Positions 63,120 to 64,000 of a DNA stretch of 64,000 bases are shown piece by piece. Under the pieces are notes generated by a model. The model was not told the origin of the DNA. It saw only the letters and a program-made list of their open reading frames with translations, and did not search any database. The translations under genes and the position numbers were made by a program. Source of the DNA: Nitrospirales bacterium (GTDB lineage: Bacteria; Nitrospirota; Nitrospiria; Nitrospirales; UBA8639); NCBI GenBank assembly GCA_031315915.1, contig JALDRK010000005.1:62001-126000 (forward strand), given 5' to 3'. Numbering within the stretch: position 1 is the first letter of the stretch; every line of letters begins with the position of its first letter.

Positions 63120-64000
63120 TTAGGATGAACCGGCAGCCTGTTTGGTGGGTTGGACAAAATGTTGCGAAGAGGGAGGGGTGTCGGAATAGACATGCAAGAG
63201 GTTCAAAGATTCTTCGTCCTGTTCCAGTACCGGCGTGAGGGCCAAGTCAGTATAGTTCGTTCGATTGGGATCCTGTTTGACCCGTTTGAAAATTCTTTGG
63301 AATTTCCACACTAACCAACCCCATCGGAAACCATTGGCCGCGATTTCCAGGACTCGTTTTGGATAAAAGACAAGAGGGTTTTCTATCGGGAACATCATGG
63401 GGCGACGTTGAGTCCGAACTTTTCTCCGAAAGATACCGCCTTCCAAAGGATGGACTCCTTCAATCGTGATGCATCCGTAAAACCAGGTTAAGAAAGATGT
63501 GACCTTATTGATGTTTTGCCCACGGGCCGCCGCTCGACGAATGACGGTTTCTACATGTTCAGGGGTGTAATACTGTTCCCAGGCGTTTCGATACACGGTG
63601 CTCCATTCCTTTTTTGACATCCTCGGATGGTTCATCGTGACATGTTCCAGGTCATAGGCATTCATGTCCGGCTCCATCCACACGCGTTCCTTGTGAAGGC
63701 GTTGGTGATCTTCCGATCCTGGCAATGGGGTTAAGCAAAAAAACTCCAGGCAATCGACGGGCAATTCTTTTTTAATAATCTCGATGTCACGGGCGATGCT
63801 TGCCGGGGTATCGTCAGGAAATCCAAGGATATACCCAGCGACGGTGGTGCAACCATGATCTTTCCATGTTTGAAACATTTTGCGATATTCCCCGATTTTA
63901 TTTTGACGTTTTTTGGCGCCGATTAAGGATGTCGGATTGATATTCTCCAATCCCACAAATACATTTCGGCATCCGGCCCTGGCGCATTTTTCAATGAACC
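63120..64000 (-). CDS. B12-binding-type radical SAM protein, C-terminal part (truncated by window)
   Basis: The minus-strand frame is open to the end of the window (upstream of GTG 63956 it reads CARAGCRNVFVGLENINPTSL), so the start and the Cys cluster lie outside. The visible part shows late radical SAM barrel strands (VAGYILGFPDDTPASIARDI, LEFFCLTPLPGSED) as found in B12-binding radical SAM enzymes, then a C-terminal helical tail. Function unknown. Confidence 0.8.
   Translation of the reverse strand, partial: FIEKCARAGCRNVFVGLENINPTSLIGAKKRQNKIGEYRKMFQTWKDHGCTTVAGYILGFPDDTPASIARDIEIIKKELPVDCLEFFCLTPLPGSEDHQRLHKERVWMEPDMNAYDLEHVTMNHPRMSKKEWSTVYRNAWEQYYTPEHVETVIRRAAARGQNINKVTSFLTWFYGCITIEGVHPLEGGIFRRKVRTQRRPMMFPIENPLVFYPKRVLEIAANGFRWGWLVWKFQRIFKRVKQDPNRTNYTDLALTPVLEQDEESLNLLHVYSDTPPSSQHFVQPTKQAAGSS

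Noticed and set aside
1-64000. CRISPR arrays, tRNA or rRNA genes.
   Set aside because: No regular short repeats with spacers and no cloverleaf-like or rRNA-like sequence were recognised on reading through; a tRNAscan-SE, Rfam and CRISPR-finder run would settle this.

Overview
This window looks like the chromosome of a free-living, Gram-negative bacterium rich in signalling genes. Overall gene style (ATG/GTG/TTG starts, moderately high GC, many PAS/GAF kinases, a Pal-type lipoprotein, a DUF3365/Tll0287-like c-type haem protein, CPBP protease, YceI, a B12-type radical SAM protein) would fit a Nitrospira-like member of Nitrospirota. That assignment is inference; no rRNA or other decisive marker is in the window.

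Region 1 (1-15.5 kb) is a cell-surface glycan locus on the + strand. It holds an FkbM methyltransferase (cut by the window edge), a radical SAM/SPASM protein, a Wzm/Wzt-type polysaccharide ABC exporter, a UDP-sugar-type SDR, a SAM methyltransferase, four related large proteins of unknown function (3619, 7072, 8487, 10262), an AsnB-type amidotransferase and, after a gap, a CmcI-like methyltransferase/hydroxylase. The four relatives share an ordered set of motifs that resemble a GT-A glycosyltransferase layout. One carries a C-terminal SPRY domain, and another ends in a 54-residue Trp/Arg repeat. This is the most novel-looking part of the window.

Region 2 (13.4-24.2 kb) is a decayed accessory zone. 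It contains a broken ankyrin-repeat lipoprotein, a frameshifted Rhs/YD-repeat gene with its tip, an internally deleted ISL3-type insertion sequence with terminal repeats and an 8-bp target duplication, a second orphan Rhs tip followed by a small membrane protein, three toxin-antitoxin modules (VapBC, HicAB, VapBC), REP-like hairpins, and a remnant of the 3' end of metG about 4.7 kb from the intact metG. The two metG 3' ends flank the toxin-antitoxin/Rhs block as direct repeats.

Region 3 (24.2-43.5 kb) is mostly housekeeping: metG-holB-tmk on the - strand; a DUF502 protein, glmU, glmS, the dTDP-rhamnose operon rmlBACD and uppP on the + strand; an ACT-malic enzyme; a CPBP protease; and a thiD-hydrolase-gamma carbonic anhydrase-SDR run on the - strand. 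GlmU, GlmS, RmlBACD and UppP together supply UDP-GlcNAc, dTDP-rhamnose and recycled lipid carrier, which the region 1 exporter would consume. Two genes here are broken in this sequence: uppP by a frameshift and the malic enzyme by one in-frame TAG.

Region 4 (43.5-64 kb) is signalling and envelope biology: a 1140-residue hybrid kinase, two stand-alone response regulators, a sigma-54 activator, two sensor kinases (one with an N-terminal Rossmann-like domain), a Pal/OmpA lipoprotein, a cupin plus trypsin-like protease pair, OsmC, DsbA-like and YceI proteins, an M28 peptidase, the DUF3365 haem protein, and a truncated radical SAM gene at the right edge. No tRNA, rRNA or CRISPR array was recognised.
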